Shown: positions 30,431 to 39,494 of the stretch, one piece after another
How the letters are laid out: each line of letters begins with the position of its first letter
How positions within the stretch are numbered: the stretch's first letter is position 1
DNA from: Ktedonobacter racemifer DSM 44963
Lineage (GTDB): Bacteria > Chloroflexota > Ktedonobacteria > Ktedonobacterales > Ktedonobacteraceae
Direction of reading: 5' to 3'
Length of the DNA: 64,000 nt
NCBI RefSeq assembly: GCF_000178855.1
Contig: NZ_ADVG01000004.1
Location: forward strand, 1,302,001 to 1,366,000
Translations under genes and position numbers: made by a program
Notes under the pieces: generated by a model
Told to the model about the DNA's origin: nothing
The model's database searches: none
The model's input: only the letters and a program-made list of their open reading frames with translations

Positions 30431-31402
30431 CTAAATTTCGCCCATCGCTTCGGCGAGGGGCTGTGATTCCTGATGCTTGATTGCTTCTTCCGCAACCTGG
30501 AAGGCAACCTCTTCGAGTTTGAAGGGTTTGAAGCCCCAGACGGTTAGCATATACCAGAGGGCGCGGAAGTTCTCGGCGAGCATCTCCTGTTGCATGCGCT
30601 CATAAAGAACCTGGAACTCTTCATCAGTCGTCAGATTACACTTTTTAAACAGGGGCAACAAACTCATGAAGCCGCTACGCCAGTTCTCATACTGGCTCTG
30701 GTTAAATGTGGTGCCATATGAGAAGTCAAAGGCGTGTGGGCGATGTTGAATTTGCTCGCATCCTGCATCATGCAAAAACTCGCCCAGCAGAGGTGTAATG
30801 CCAAAGGAGCGGCCATGCGGCGAGAAACCATAGCCCAGTTGATGAAGCGCCATGGCTGCGAAGCACATCAACTCTTCCAGGGCCTGGCTATTAGACGTTC
30901 CCATATCATCTGGCTCGGTCAGGCGAATAATGCCACCGGGCCGTACAATACGATAGAGCTCTTCCACAACCTGCGGCCATACATCACGCATGATCACGCC
31001 AACCATAAAGCGCGCATTGACTAAGTCAAATGAGTTATCAGGAAAAGGTAACGACTTTAGCACGTTACCTTCCATAAAAATAGCGTTCTCTCTGCCCTCA
31101 GTCTGTGCCTGAGTATGAGCGTACTTGATCATACGTTTACTGACATCCAGTCCAAGCACCTCAACCTCAGGATATTCGTATGCCACATTCAAGACCCAGC
31201 TTCCTGGTCCACAACCGATATCGATGATACGCCCGTAGCCTTTAGGGAGCTGATTATCGAGTTCAGGGAATAGTCCCCCCATTCCCTGAGTAACAAGTCG
31301 ATCCTGGTTCATCAGGCGAAGCATCTCCGCTGTATCCTCAGGATCGAGCGCATACGTATCCTCGCGTTCTCTCTGGTGAGACTCTCTGCTCATTTCGGAC
31401 AC
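30431..31402 (-). CDS. Class I SAM-dependent methyltransferase
   Basis: This 323-aa Methyltransf_25/UbiE-like enzyme has SAM motif I IIDIGCGPGSWVLNVA (about residues 59-74), the acidic post-motif GLDVSKRM, motif II FDLVNARFMVG and motif III RIVRPGGIIRLTEPDD. The C-terminal about 130 residues are helical and unassigned, typical of substrate-binding extensions. The start is a GTG with GGAG ten bases upstream; an ATG three codons later is an alternative with poorer spacing. It is monocistronic. The acceptor is unknown. Confidence 0.88.
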   Translation of the reverse strand: MSEMSRESHQREREDTYALDPEDTAEMLRLMNQDRLVTQGMGGLFPELDNQLPKGYGRIIDIGCGPGSWVLNVAYEYPEVEVLGLDVSKRMIKYAHTQAQTEGRENAIFMEGNVLKSLPFPDNSFDLVNARFMVGVIMRDVWPQVVEELYRIVRPGGIIRLTEPDDMGTSNSQALEELMCFAAMALHQLGYGFSPHGRSFGITPLLGEFLHDAGCEQIQHRPHAFDFSYGTTFNQSQYENWRSGFMSLLPLFKKCNLTTDEEFQVLYERMQQEMLAENFRALWYMLTVWGFKPFKLEEVAFQVAEEAIKHQESQPLAEAMGEI

Positions 31403-31740
31403 TGGTACATATCTCCTTTTTCGTCGCTTTCCGCCCTATAGCAACGTTCCCTTGCCCATAAACACACATGTATGGCTGCTTTCCGCCTATGGCATCCATA
31501 CATTTTACGATGAGGTGCATAGAAATGTTTAAAGCACTCCTATTTACCATACTGTGCTTAGTATACATTTACACGCATTTAAACACAAATATCCTAACAA
31601 TAGGGTACGTTGTTTCCTATCTGCTACGGAGCAAACGCTTAAACTGCCCAATGGGACAGGAATAATCTGCCCTTCAGGCCATATATGCAACGGGTCTACG
31701 TGCGCTACACTTCAAGCACATGAAAGCGAGGATAAATGCT
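31403..31740. other. Non-coding divergent promoter region
   Basis: There are 338 bp between the divergent methyltransferase and transketolase genes. It is AT-rich in 31540-31610, presumably promoters. One small TGTATGG/CCATACA hairpin lies near 31468-31503. No gene is seen. Confidence 0.5.
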
Positions 31741-32421
31741 ATGGATACGACAACGTCAACCACATTGGATGAGGTAAAGCAGCTCATGCGTATGGCCGTG
31801 GGTGATGAGAAACACGATGTCAGCGCCCACTCTACACTCGATATACTCTGGGTGTTATATGACCGTGTTTTACGTTATGTCCCTGACAAGCCAGAGGCAA
31901 AGGAACGCGATCGCTTCTTACTCAGCAAGGGGCATGGACCACTAGCTCTATACGCCATTCTAGCTGCGAAGGGCTTTTTCCCTACCACGGAACTGGAACG
32001 CTTTGGGACGTGGGAGGGGATTTTAGGGGGACATCCTGACCGCCAGCAAGTGCCGGGGATAGAGATCTCTACTGGCTCACTGGGGCATGGGCTACCTATG
32101 GCGGTAGGAGTGGCCCTGGCGCTACGCGCGAAGAAAGGCGAACAACGCGTTTTCGTCCTCATCGGCGATGGAGAGTGTAATGAAGGCAGTATATGGGAAG
32201 CGGTAATGCTGGCTGGGCAGCTTAACCTGGCAAATCTGACCTGCATCCTGGTAAATAACCACTCCAGCCTCTACAACTTTAGCGACCTGGAAACAAAATT
32301 TAGCGCCTTCCACTGGCAAACTACCAATGTTGATGGGCGTAATCATGAGCAGCTTTACCAGGCATTAAGCATGACCGCTACCACGCAGCCGCACGTAATC
32401 ATTGCTGATATCGCCCGGTGA
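31741..32421 (+). CDS. Transketolase, N-terminal (TPP-binding) subunit
   Basis: This 226-aa protein is the pyrophosphate-binding half of a split transketolase-like enzyme. Key marks are DRFLLSKGHGPLALYAIL, the STGSLGHGLPMAVGVALA segment and the TPP motif GDGECNEGSIWEAVMLAGQ ending in NN (VNNHSSLYNF). It is shorter than the usual 270-280 residues, lacking part of the N-terminal helix and the far C-terminus. GAGG lies nine bases before the ATG at 31741. The C-terminal half follows after 77 bp, so both are in one operon and form the active heterodimer. Role: C2-ketol transfer or a DXS-like reaction on an unknown sugar. Confidence 0.88.
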   Translation: MDTTTSTTLDEVKQLMRMAVGDEKHDVSAHSTLDILWVLYDRVLRYVPDKPEAKERDRFLLSKGHGPLALYAILAAKGFFPTTELERFGTWEGILGGHPDRQQVPGIEISTGSLGHGLPMAVGVALALRAKKGEQRVFVLIGDGECNEGSIWEAVMLAGQLNLANLTCILVNNHSSLYNFSDLETKFSAFHWQTTNVDGRNHEQLYQALSMTATTQPHVIIADIAR

Positions 32422-32498
32422 GCTAATGCAGCAAATACGAATACGTACTATTTGAGAGGCAGAAGAAACAAGCACTAGAGCGAAATGGATAAAGAAGA

Positions 32499-33398
32499 AT
32501 GACAACAACACAGAAATTAAGTATGCGCGATCAGATGGTCGCCACAATAGCCGAATTATTCGAGCGAGACGAGCGTACAGCCCTGGTCCTGGCTGCGGTA
32601 AGCGCCACACAATTCGCACCTATCTTGCAGCGCTATCCCCAACGCGCACTAAATCTCGGCATTATGGAACAGAGCATGATCGGCGTTGCCGCGGGCTTTG
32701 CCCTGGAAGGCTTTATTCCCTTCGCGCACACGATTACTCCCTTCCTGGTTGAAAGACCACTTGAACAGCTTAAAGATGACTTCTGTTACCAGGGACTGGG
32801 CGGTAACTTTCTCAGCATTGGTGCCTCCTACGACTATAGCACCGACGGTCCGACACATCATGGGCCTGCGGACGTTCCGCTGCTCATGCAGCTTCCGGAT
32901 ATGCAGATCGTGGTTCCTGGTACGGCTCACGAATTAGATCAATTATTGCAAGCAGCGTATGCTAATGGTTCGCCCACATACTATCGCACATCGGTCGCTG
33001 AGCACAACGAACATCTGGATATCGAGTTTGGAAAGCTCAAGGTTATCAAGCAGGGGAGTCAGGCAACGGTGATCGCGGTTGGCCCTTCGTTGGAGTACGT
33101 GCTTCCAGCGGTCGAGGGATTGGATGTAACGCTGCTCTACTGTACAACGGTCGCTCCTTTCGATAAAGAGACCCTGCGCGCTTATGCTAGCAAGGGAGAG
33201 ATAGTCGTGGTCGAGCCATACTATGAGGGAGCACTTGTACCAGGCATTAGCGCGGCGCTAGAAGACATGCCTACACGCATTAAGGCTATTGGTGTTCCAC
33301 GCCAGTTCTTACATCGCTACGGCACATTAGAGCAATACAATGCGGCACTCAGACTTACACCTGAGGAAATACATCGGCGCATCGAGCAGTTTCTATAA
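32499..33398 (+). CDS. Transketolase, C-terminal subunit
   Basis: This 299-aa protein is the pyrimidine-binding and C-terminal half of the split transketolase. It carries the NLGIMEQSMIGVAAGFALEG segment with the catalytic Glu that activates TPP, and DGPTHHGPADVPLLMQLPDMQIV (active-site His pair). It ends with the transketolase C domain (KQGSQATVIAVGPSLEYVL, then VVEPYYEGALVPGIS). Length is typical of the separate subunit. The ATG has only AAAGAAG before it. It is co-transcribed with the N-terminal subunit gene. Confidence 0.9.
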   Translation: MTTTQKLSMRDQMVATIAELFERDERTALVLAAVSATQFAPILQRYPQRALNLGIMEQSMIGVAAGFALEGFIPFAHTITPFLVERPLEQLKDDFCYQGLGGNFLSIGASYDYSTDGPTHHGPADVPLLMQLPDMQIVVPGTAHELDQLLQAAYANGSPTYYRTSVAEHNEHLDIEFGKLKVIKQGSQATVIAVGPSLEYVLPAVEGLDVTLLYCTTVAPFDKETLRAYASKGEIVVVEPYYEGALVPGISAALEDMPTRIKAIGVPRQFLHRYGTLEQYNAALRLTPEEIHRRIEQFL

Positions 33399-33435
33399 GG
33401 CGTGATGTGGCTGCGTGCCAACGGCGCGCTTATGG

Positions 33436-34494
33436 TTAAAGGTGCAAGTATGCACGCAGCTGCTCGGCGGCCTGTTTGATCTCACGCACAAACGCGGAGC
33501 GGGCTGGGACGCCTCGCGGCCACATCGCACCTAAGAGTGGCTCAAGCATATGGATAGCGGTAAAGAGGCGTAGACGTTCTTCGTAGTGATCGGGTAAGAC
33601 GCGAATCTGGGCATAGCCGTTGAAGAAGGCCTCACGCAGGGCCGCCTCATTTTCGCGACCTTGCAGGCAGAGGAGTGCAATCGCCATATCATAGAGATAA
33701 TAGCCAAACTGGCATTTCTCAAAGTCAATGGCGCGTACCTCGTCTTTATAGAAGAGGTAATTAGTGGGCTGAAAATCGCTGTGAATCAATCCATAGGCTG
33801 TCTTATTTGTTGTCAATTGGTTAAGCATGTCCTCTGTCTGCTCAAAGAGCACGGCAAAGGTCGCGGCATCGCGTCCCGAGAGCTTGGCCTTGCCACCAAC
33901 CTCGGTCAGCTCAGGCTTGACTAACGCCTGCCAGTCCCAGCGGGGTCGCTCAAAGTCAGCGGGCAGCATATAGTTCTCCGCGTGCTGGTGCAGGCGCGCC
34001 AGAAACATACCTGCGCGCTCCAACCGACCAGGGCTAAGCAAGGTTTCGGCGAAACGCCCCTCTACCCAGCGAAAGAGGACACAGCGTGGCGTCTCGGGAA
34101 TATCGGCAATACATACCTGGATCAGCAGCGAGCCGTCGCGCATGAAGACCGGCTCTGGCACGAGTAGCTCAGTATCGCGTCGCAAGGCCAGCAGCCAGCG
34201 TAGCTCTGAGAGAATCGCCTCTGGGCTCACCTCCTCACGGCCATAGAAACGAAGGATATATCGCGCCTTCTCCAGATGCATGCTCAAGCTATCTTCATTA
34301 AAGACGCGCCTCTGGGCAGCGACCTGAAAGAGGGTATCCACACCGGCATTAATCAAACTTAAACGCGCATTTCCGATATCATAGTAGGCAAGCGCCGCCT
34401 CAGCCAGCTCGCGCAACCGCCGCACACGCCCATTATAAGTTAATTCGTTTATCGCAGTCTCCATCCACCTTGACCCATACAAACTAGCCAACAC
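33436..34494 (-). CDS. APH-family phosphotransferase (aminoglycoside/homoserine-kinase-like)
   Basis: This 352-aa protein has a kinase-like fold. The catalytic loop reads LIHSDFQPTNYLFY (Brenner's motif H-x-D-x4-N) and the metal-binding motif is IDFEKCQFGYYLYDMA (D in place of DFD/DFG). The N-lobe region with the ATP-binding Lys is diverged. APH-family enzymes phosphorylate small molecules such as aminoglycosides, choline, homoserine or thiamine; the substrate is not predictable. The start is the GTG with GAGG eight bases upstream; the in-frame ATG ten codons later has poor spacing. It is convergent with the transketolase operon. Confidence 0.85.
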   Translation of the reverse strand: MLASLYGSRWMETAINELTYNGRVRRLRELAEAALAYYDIGNARLSLINAGVDTLFQVAAQRRVFNEDSLSMHLEKARYILRFYGREEVSPEAILSELRWLLALRRDTELLVPEPVFMRDGSLLIQVCIADIPETPRCVLFRWVEGRFAETLLSPGRLERAGMFLARLHQHAENYMLPADFERPRWDWQALVKPELTEVGGKAKLSGRDAATFAVLFEQTEDMLNQLTTNKTAYGLIHSDFQPTNYLFYKDEVRAIDFEKCQFGYYLYDMAIALLCLQGRENEAALREAFFNGYAQIRVLPDHYEERLRLFTAIHMLEPLLGAMWPRGVPARSAFVREIKQAAEQLRAYLHL

Positions 34495-34690
34495 AGTTTC
34501 AACCTCAAATATATTACCATACTTCGTTGCCGTTACAAGCGCTTTCAGCCAATTCTACTACCTCAATCCCACACAATAAAATAGGTCTTGATCCTTTTTA
34601 TTGGTGGGGTGCAAAGGGGTATGATACGATGAAGCATAGATATCCTGGCGATATTCGTTTGAAACATACTGAGTAGAGATAGGTTTTCAC

Positions 34691-35140
34691 ATGCCAACTA
34701 TAACCTTTCAACTGGTTACCCTCGATACTCTGGATATCCTGACAGGGTTCATGCGCCAGTTCTATACTCATTTTAATTACTCTCTAGATGAGAGCAAGCT
34801 CGCCGCCGTTGAGCAGCTTCTTCAGAAACCTGACTATGGGCGCATCTGGCTTATCCACTATGATCAGCAGACCGCAGGCTATATAATTCTGACGTTTGGC
34901 TATAGCATCGAAATGCATGGGCGTGACGCTTTGATTGACGAACTATTTATTGATGAGCAGTATCGAGGCAAGAAAATTGGCGAGCAGACGATCAAGTTTA
35001 TAGAAGAAACCTGTAAGCAAATGGACATGCATGCACTTCATCTTGAGGTGGAACATGAGAACATTGGGGCACATCGCCTTTATCGCAGGCTGGGCTTTGA
35101 AGAGCATGAGCGGCACTTTATGACCCGGTGGCTAGAGTAA
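34691..35140 (+). CDS. GNAT-family N-acetyltransferase
   Basis: This 149-aa single-domain acetyltransferase shows AGYIILTFGYSIEMHGRDALIDELFIDEQYRGKKIGEQTI, the acetyl-CoA pyrophosphate loop RGKKIG with the preceding strand, and the C-terminal LEVEHENIGAHRLYRRLGFEEH. This is a complete GNAT. The ribosome site is weak (GAGATAGG before the ATG). The substrate is unknown. It is followed by a HAD phosphatase 87 bp downstream, probably in the same transcript. Confidence 0.9.
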   Translation: MPTITFQLVTLDTLDILTGFMRQFYTHFNYSLDESKLAAVEQLLQKPDYGRIWLIHYDQQTAGYIILTFGYSIEMHGRDALIDELFIDEQYRGKKIGEQTIKFIEETCKQMDMHALHLEVEHENIGAHRLYRRLGFEEHERHFMTRWLE

Positions 35141-35226
35141 AGCAGATCCACACTCTGGCCTGCTCGCTCCCTGTGTTATATGATGGATGAGGAAATCAGA
35201 TAAAGTCAAATATTAGGAAGAGACAT

Positions 35227-35919
35227 ATGCTAAAAGCAATTATTTTTGATTTTGATGGTCTTGTTATTGATACTGAAATGCCAGATTTCACTTCCTGGCA
35301 AGAGATTTATCAGGAGCATAACGTCACCTTTGCGCTTACGGACTGGCTGCCCCTGGTTGGTACCGGACCCAGCACCAGCCCCTTCAATCCCTATGATTAC
35401 CTGGAAGAGAAGAGCGGCAAGAGCTTTAACCGCGAAGCCCTACGTATGCAGCGCATGAAGCGGCATCATGAGCTAATTGCCAGCCAGCCTGTGCTTCCGG
35501 GCGTCGAGGCGCTTATACGCCAGGCAAAAGAGAAGGGTCTCCTGCTCGCTGTCGCTTCAAGCTCCACACGCGCTTGGGTCACAGGCCATCTCAAAGAGCG
35601 GAATCTCCTGCACTACTTTGATGCCATCGCCTGTGGTGACGAGGTGAAGCATGCCAAGCCCCAGCCCGATGTTTACCAATCAGCGCTGACCCAATTGGGA
35701 GTACAGCCACATGAGGCAATCGCCCTCGAAGACTCGCTCAATGGCATGCGCGCCGCGCGAGCCGCGGGCATCTTCTGCGTGGTCATCCCCAACGAGCTCA
35801 CCAGGCATTTCGACTTTTCCGGGGCCAGCTTGCAACTCAACTCGCTGACAGAGCTTTCGCTTGAGCATATCCATACGCTCATAGCCAATATCGAGACCAT
35901 GACTTTAGAGAGCCACTAA
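35227..35919 (+). CDS. HAD-IA hydrolase (beta-phosphoglucomutase-like)
   Basis: This 230-aa phosphatase or phosphomutase carries all four HAD motifs: motif I DFDGLVIDTE (D9/D11), motif II VASSSTRAW, motif III K in KHAKPQPDVY and motif IV LEDSLNGMRAARAAG. The helical cap lies between motifs I and II (about residues 17-85), as in subclass IA. It is most like beta-phosphoglucomutase or 2-deoxyglucose-6-phosphatase proteins. AGGAAGAG lies four to five bases before the ATG. The physiological sugar phosphate is unknown. Confidence 0.92.
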   Translation: MLKAIIFDFDGLVIDTEMPDFTSWQEIYQEHNVTFALTDWLPLVGTGPSTSPFNPYDYLEEKSGKSFNREALRMQRMKRHHELIASQPVLPGVEALIRQAKEKGLLLAVASSSTRAWVTGHLKERNLLHYFDAIACGDEVKHAKPQPDVYQSALTQLGVQPHEAIALEDSLNGMRAARAAGIFCVVIPNELTRHFDFSGASLQLNSLTELSLEHIHTLIANIETMTLESH

Positions 35920-35986
35920 AATAGCATTCATAATAATGCTGTATTAGCATGTGTAGCTTTTTACGACGCTTATACTGGATAGGAAT

Positions 35987-36463
35987 ATGGGTTTTGTGGG
36001 ATGGTGGCTGGAAGGGTTCGTACATATGCATATTCCCGGTGACGTAAAGCTATTTCTAGTACTGCTGACAATTGCTTGCATCTTGCTCTTTGTGGTTACG
36101 CCCCTTAGTATAAGTTACTGGCGTCTCGCACATGCTTCGCGAGACGCCAGGCCATCATTGAGAGAGGCCGTCGCCATCCTTGCTGGCATGCTCACGGGAG
36201 ATATCGCGGCCCTGGTTTATGATCATAACCAGGCAAATGTCTTCTTCGGCGCTCATCCCAAGCTTGTTCTGGTTCTACTCCTGCTTATCAATCTCCCTGG
36301 CCTGCTTTTCCTCTTCGACTACTGTGCAAGCTATTATCTTCTAACCAGGCGAACAGTGTGGACTCGGGAACGCCTCGCAAGGTTCAAGAAAGCCTCCCCC
36401 TTGCTACGTATGCCACCGCTTTTTAAAACTCCACCACCTGTAACCAACAAATTTAGACTATAG
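35987..36463 (+). CDS. Membrane protein, 158 aa, unknown
   Basis: This protein has three clear hydrophobic segments: residues about 19-43 (VKLFLVLLTIACILLFVVTPL), about 60-80 (weaker) and 92-120 (LVLVLLLLINLPGLLFLFDYCASYYLL). It has a basic, proline-rich C-terminus, and no family is recognised. The start has only ATAGGA before the ATG, so an internal ATG (14th codon) is possible. Confidence 0.6.
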   Translation: MGFVGWWLEGFVHMHIPGDVKLFLVLLTIACILLFVVTPLSISYWRLAHASRDARPSLREAVAILAGMLTGDIAALVYDHNQANVFFGAHPKLVLVLLLLINLPGLLFLFDYCASYYLLTRRTVWTRERLARFKKASPLLRMPPLFKTPPPVTNKFRL

Positions 36464-36493
36464 GAAGTCAGCGTAGAACAGGCGAAGGAGCCA

Positions 36494-36991
36494 TTAGAAG
36501 ATCAGGTTACTATTGTAGGGCGAGTTGGAGTTATGCTGCTCACCATCGTTGTGTACCACATAGCGACCGGTGAAGGAGACAACGGTGGTTGTGCCTTCCA
36601 CAATATCAACCTTGAGTTCCAGGCGTCCTCGGCCTCGCCTGCGAAGCATACGCACGAACTGTTCAATACTCTGCTGCTGTGGGCGAGCACATATGGTTAC
36701 GAAATCCTGCGTCACAGGTGCGAGATAGCGACAACTACTATCTTGAATGACAATCTCTCCAGCCAGCTCCAGCTCTTGCATAAGCAGCCAGGTCATACCC
36801 CAACCAGTTAGAGTGAGAAGGGCGTTTAAACTACCTGCGAATACAGTACCTGCGTGGTTGACGTTGGCAGTCAGGGGCGCGGTAAAGCAGAGGCGCTGGC
36901 CATCGTAGGTATCGACCTTCAGACCTAGCTGCCTGGTAATAGGGATGTGGGTCCAGAGCATATCCTGTAATTGGGCTAAACGTTCTTGCAT
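36494..36991 (-). CDS. YiiD C-terminal-type thioesterase domain protein
   Basis: This 165-aa hot-dog-fold protein has the signature of the YiiD_C family: IPITRQLGLKVDTYDGQRLCF, then APLTANVNHAGTVFAGSLNALLTLTGWGM (catalytic-helix region), then IVIQDSSCRYLAPV. It probably acts on acyl-CoA or acyl-ACP thioesters. The ATG at 36991 with AAGG nine bases upstream is chosen over the TTG eight codons earlier. The last 20 residues (NDGEQHNSNSPYNSNLIF) are unusually polar and may be an extension. It is monocistronic. Confidence 0.82.
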   Translation of the reverse strand: MQERLAQLQDMLWTHIPITRQLGLKVDTYDGQRLCFTAPLTANVNHAGTVFAGSLNALLTLTGWGMTWLLMQELELAGEIVIQDSSCRYLAPVTQDFVTICARPQQQSIEQFVRMLRRRGRGRLELKVDIVEGTTTVVSFTGRYVVHNDGEQHNSNSPYNSNLIF

Positions 36992-37074
36992 CTTTTCCAA
37001 CCTTCTCCGTAACAAGGTGTTATTGTTCAGTTATAGCAGAAATAGATATATTTGCAAAGCTCATATAGCAGTAT

Positions 37075-37180
37075 AACAGGTTCTCCTGAGGCCTCTCCGG
37101 CATACATGCACGGAGGTTCCTGTTCCTCACCCACCGTTTCCGGCCTCTCCCGAAGGAGAAACCGGCTCTTGGTGGAGATA
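37075..37180 (-). ncRNA. Candidate omega RNA/reRNA at the TnpB 3' end
   Basis: The minus-strand read of the last tnpB codons and the following bases forms a CCGGTTTCTCC/GGAGAGGCCGG stem and an AGGCCT palindrome. This is where TnpB guide RNAs are encoded (overlapping the ORF 3' end and right end). The guide would start near 37080. Assignment is positional and structural. Confidence 0.45.
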
Positions 37181-38692
37181 GGCAGGACTTTTCAGCCGAC
37201 GCGCTCTGGCACGGGCAGCTTTGCCAGAAGCCGACACGCCCATGCTTCGGGGGAATGGCTCCCCTTCATTCGCACGTTGTTGAAGCTCCTCCATCACGGC
37301 TTGCAGGCGCGGCTCCGCACCTTCCCAGACGTGCTGGGTGATGGAGGGTGTTGTTTGCTCAGGTTCCAGGTGGGCAATCAGGAAGGCCGAATACAGATCA
37401 CGCTGCACTGGTCCCAACCCGCACTCACAACGGTGCCAACGCTCAGATCGTGGCTTCTTGTGATACTGTCGACACTGATGGCAATATTGAGACAGTCTGG
37501 TCTGGTAGGCTGAGGCTTCGTGCAGGGTGCCGCCAGTTTTTGCAACTATGCGAGTCAAATGCGCTACAAACATCCCTGGGGCGCGAAGTCCGATGCTCCG
37601 ACCATACTGCTTCTGCCATCCTTTGAACGAGGTTTTCTCTATAGTGATCGTGTTCCCCACCGAAGCGATGCGATGAGCCAGATTGCCATGCAGACTCTTG
37701 CGGTGTGCGGCCAGCCTTCTTTCGGTAGTGGCGTGTTGTCGCCTGCTCGCCTGGTATCGCTTACTCTCCTTCCAGGTTCGGCGACCTTTTTTTACACGTC
37801 CCTTTTCGTCGTAATTGTTGGGATTCGTGGCGCGTCTTTGCCGGTCCATCTTGCGCTGCAACCGGCGTTTTTTGCTGGCATTGGGGGAAAGCTCCTGGCA
37901 GAACGTGACCAGGTCCGCCTTTGCTCGACGAGGGACAAGAGCCAGTGTCGATGGGCCAATATCCAGGCCAATCGTGTCTTTCCCTCCCTCCTCATGCTTC
38001 GGTTTGACGAAGGCATGGCCCTCTAAAACCAATTGCACGGAATAACGATTGCTGTCTTTATCGGCTCCCTGTGCCTGTGGTGAGGAAGCTTTGCGGCGAA
38101 CCAGGCGCACATACTTGATCTTGTGGCGCATGCCATGCTGCACCACTGGATCTCGCCAGTCGATGATGGCTGGGATGACCTCTTGGTTCCAGATCAGGAA
38201 GCCGCCATCGCCCGCATTGGGATCACACACGAAGCGCAGGCCGACATCGTTACGTTTGCCCTCCACGCTATCGATGCCACGTCCCTTGCTGCGGAAGCGT
38301 ACGCGTGTGGCTTTCCCAACACAGACCCGATTGACCGCCTGATAGGCGCGAGTCGCAAGGGTTTGAGCCATGGTGCTCTCGATGTGATCAGCGATCCACG
38401 AGACACGGGCACGCTTGGCATACTCGTGTAGCTCGTATTCCGAGAAGTGATACTTCTTGCGTAAGGCAGAAAAAGCCTGAGCGCGTTTCTGTTTGTGCGA
38501 GCGTGGGAGAGCCCGCGCCTTGTTCCATGCCGGATCATTGCGCATGCACCGGAGCCGCTTCATGGCTTCAGCAAGCAGAGCGTTGTAGAGGCACCGAGCC
38601 GCTTCCAGGTGCGCACGTACATGGCGTTCCTGGCTCCAATCGACCTGGAGAGGGAGTTCAAGAAGAAAGGTCGGTGTTTTTGTTCGCTTCAT
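37127..38692 (-). CDS. tnpB: Long TnpB-like RNA-guided nuclease of an IS200/IS605-type element
   Basis: This 521-aa protein is longer than most TnpBs (about 400). RuvC motifs are present: D in IGLDIGPSTLALV (about residue 244), E in TITIEKTSFKG (about 350) and D in GPVQRDLYSAFL (about 433). Between the last two sits a zinc finger, CHQC...CECG. An arginine/lysine-rich bridge (KKRRLQRKMDRQRR) follows RuvC-I. An extra C-terminal tail of about 80 residues, rich in R and E, ends in GEAGNGG. All catalytic residues are intact, so it may be active. Its 3' end and following 50 bp fold strongly and are the expected guide-RNA region. No tnpA is adjacent. Confidence 0.88.
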   Translation of the reverse strand: MKRTKTPTFLLELPLQVDWSQERHVRAHLEAARCLYNALLAEAMKRLRCMRNDPAWNKARALPRSHKQKRAQAFSALRKKYHFSEYELHEYAKRARVSWIADHIESTMAQTLATRAYQAVNRVCVGKATRVRFRSKGRGIDSVEGKRNDVGLRFVCDPNAGDGGFLIWNQEVIPAIIDWRDPVVQHGMRHKIKYVRLVRRKASSPQAQGADKDSNRYSVQLVLEGHAFVKPKHEEGGKDTIGLDIGPSTLALVPRRAKADLVTFCQELSPNASKKRRLQRKMDRQRRATNPNNYDEKGRVKKGRRTWKESKRYQASRRQHATTERRLAAHRKSLHGNLAHRIASVGNTITIEKTSFKGWQKQYGRSIGLRAPGMFVAHLTRIVAKTGGTLHEASAYQTRLSQYCHQCRQYHKKPRSERWHRCECGLGPVQRDLYSAFLIAHLEPEQTTPSITQHVWEGAEPRLQAVMEELQQRANEGEPFPRSMGVSASGKAARARARRLKSPAYLHQEPVSPSGEAGNGG

Positions 38693-39494
38693 GACGTGCG
38701 TTGCCTTCCAATGCAGAGTATCTCTTCAGAAAGAGAGGGGACTGCTGCCCGTCCCTCGTGTCTTTCTCCACGTTCACATGCCTACACAGCTATTCCAGTT
38801 GGGCAGGCTTCTTCCGGTCACTCGACGACGTACCGTTCGGAAATGGCTTCGTGAGAAACAACTCCGTGCTCTTACGTGAGGTCGAAGAGGAGGATACCAT
38901 ATCCGGCGCTCTGACTTCAATGAGCTTCGCGCGCAAGCGTGAGACAAGAAAAGACGATGATCTTTCTTCATCCTGTGGAGAACACAGTGCGAAAGAAGAG
39001 CGATGCTTCCTCTCCACCCACCCAGCCCGAAAGGAACGCCCATTCATCCCCGCCTTAGAAAGAGCGGGGCTTTCTGGGCCGTTCTCTGTAAGGGTCTGCG
39101 AGCCTTCGCGCCTACGGTGCTCACAAGGAGAAAGGTGTGTGGTATGGAGCTATCGCAGGCAGTTCCACACCGCATCTTATACAACATTTTTAACATGTGT
39201 TAATCAGAAAATAGACTAAAGCGAAAAAGCCTTGATTTATAACGTTCAATTAGGTAATGTGTATTTGAATACACTACTTTGATAGTTTTATGGAGAGAGT
39301 CTTATGAGCTTCAAAGACATCCGATTTTTGGATGTCTGCCAGCAGAAAGGAGGATGGGATATAGAACGAGGAGAGATTGAACAATTGCTATATCGATGAC
39401 AGGCTGTTATCGATAGCACAAGGGAGCAGAAGATGCATCCTTCGCCGCTTTACATGTGATTGTAAGCACTACCACCCAGACAAGGAGCACCAGT
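38693..39494. other. Non-coding 800-bp region upstream of the long TnpB
   Basis: No convincing gene on either strand. It contains a CCCCGCCTT...GAGCGGGG hairpin near 39046-39070, resembling hairpins often found at IS200/IS605 ends. It also has a short GACATCC/GGATGTC inverted pair near 39316-39335. It probably holds the transposon left end plus the promoter of the downstream wHTH gene. Confidence 0.5.

Noticed and set aside
37052..37513. 153-aa plus-strand ORF over the TnpB 3' end
   Set aside because: Antisense shadow of tnpB with no ribosome site; the region is better explained by the guide-RNA fold.
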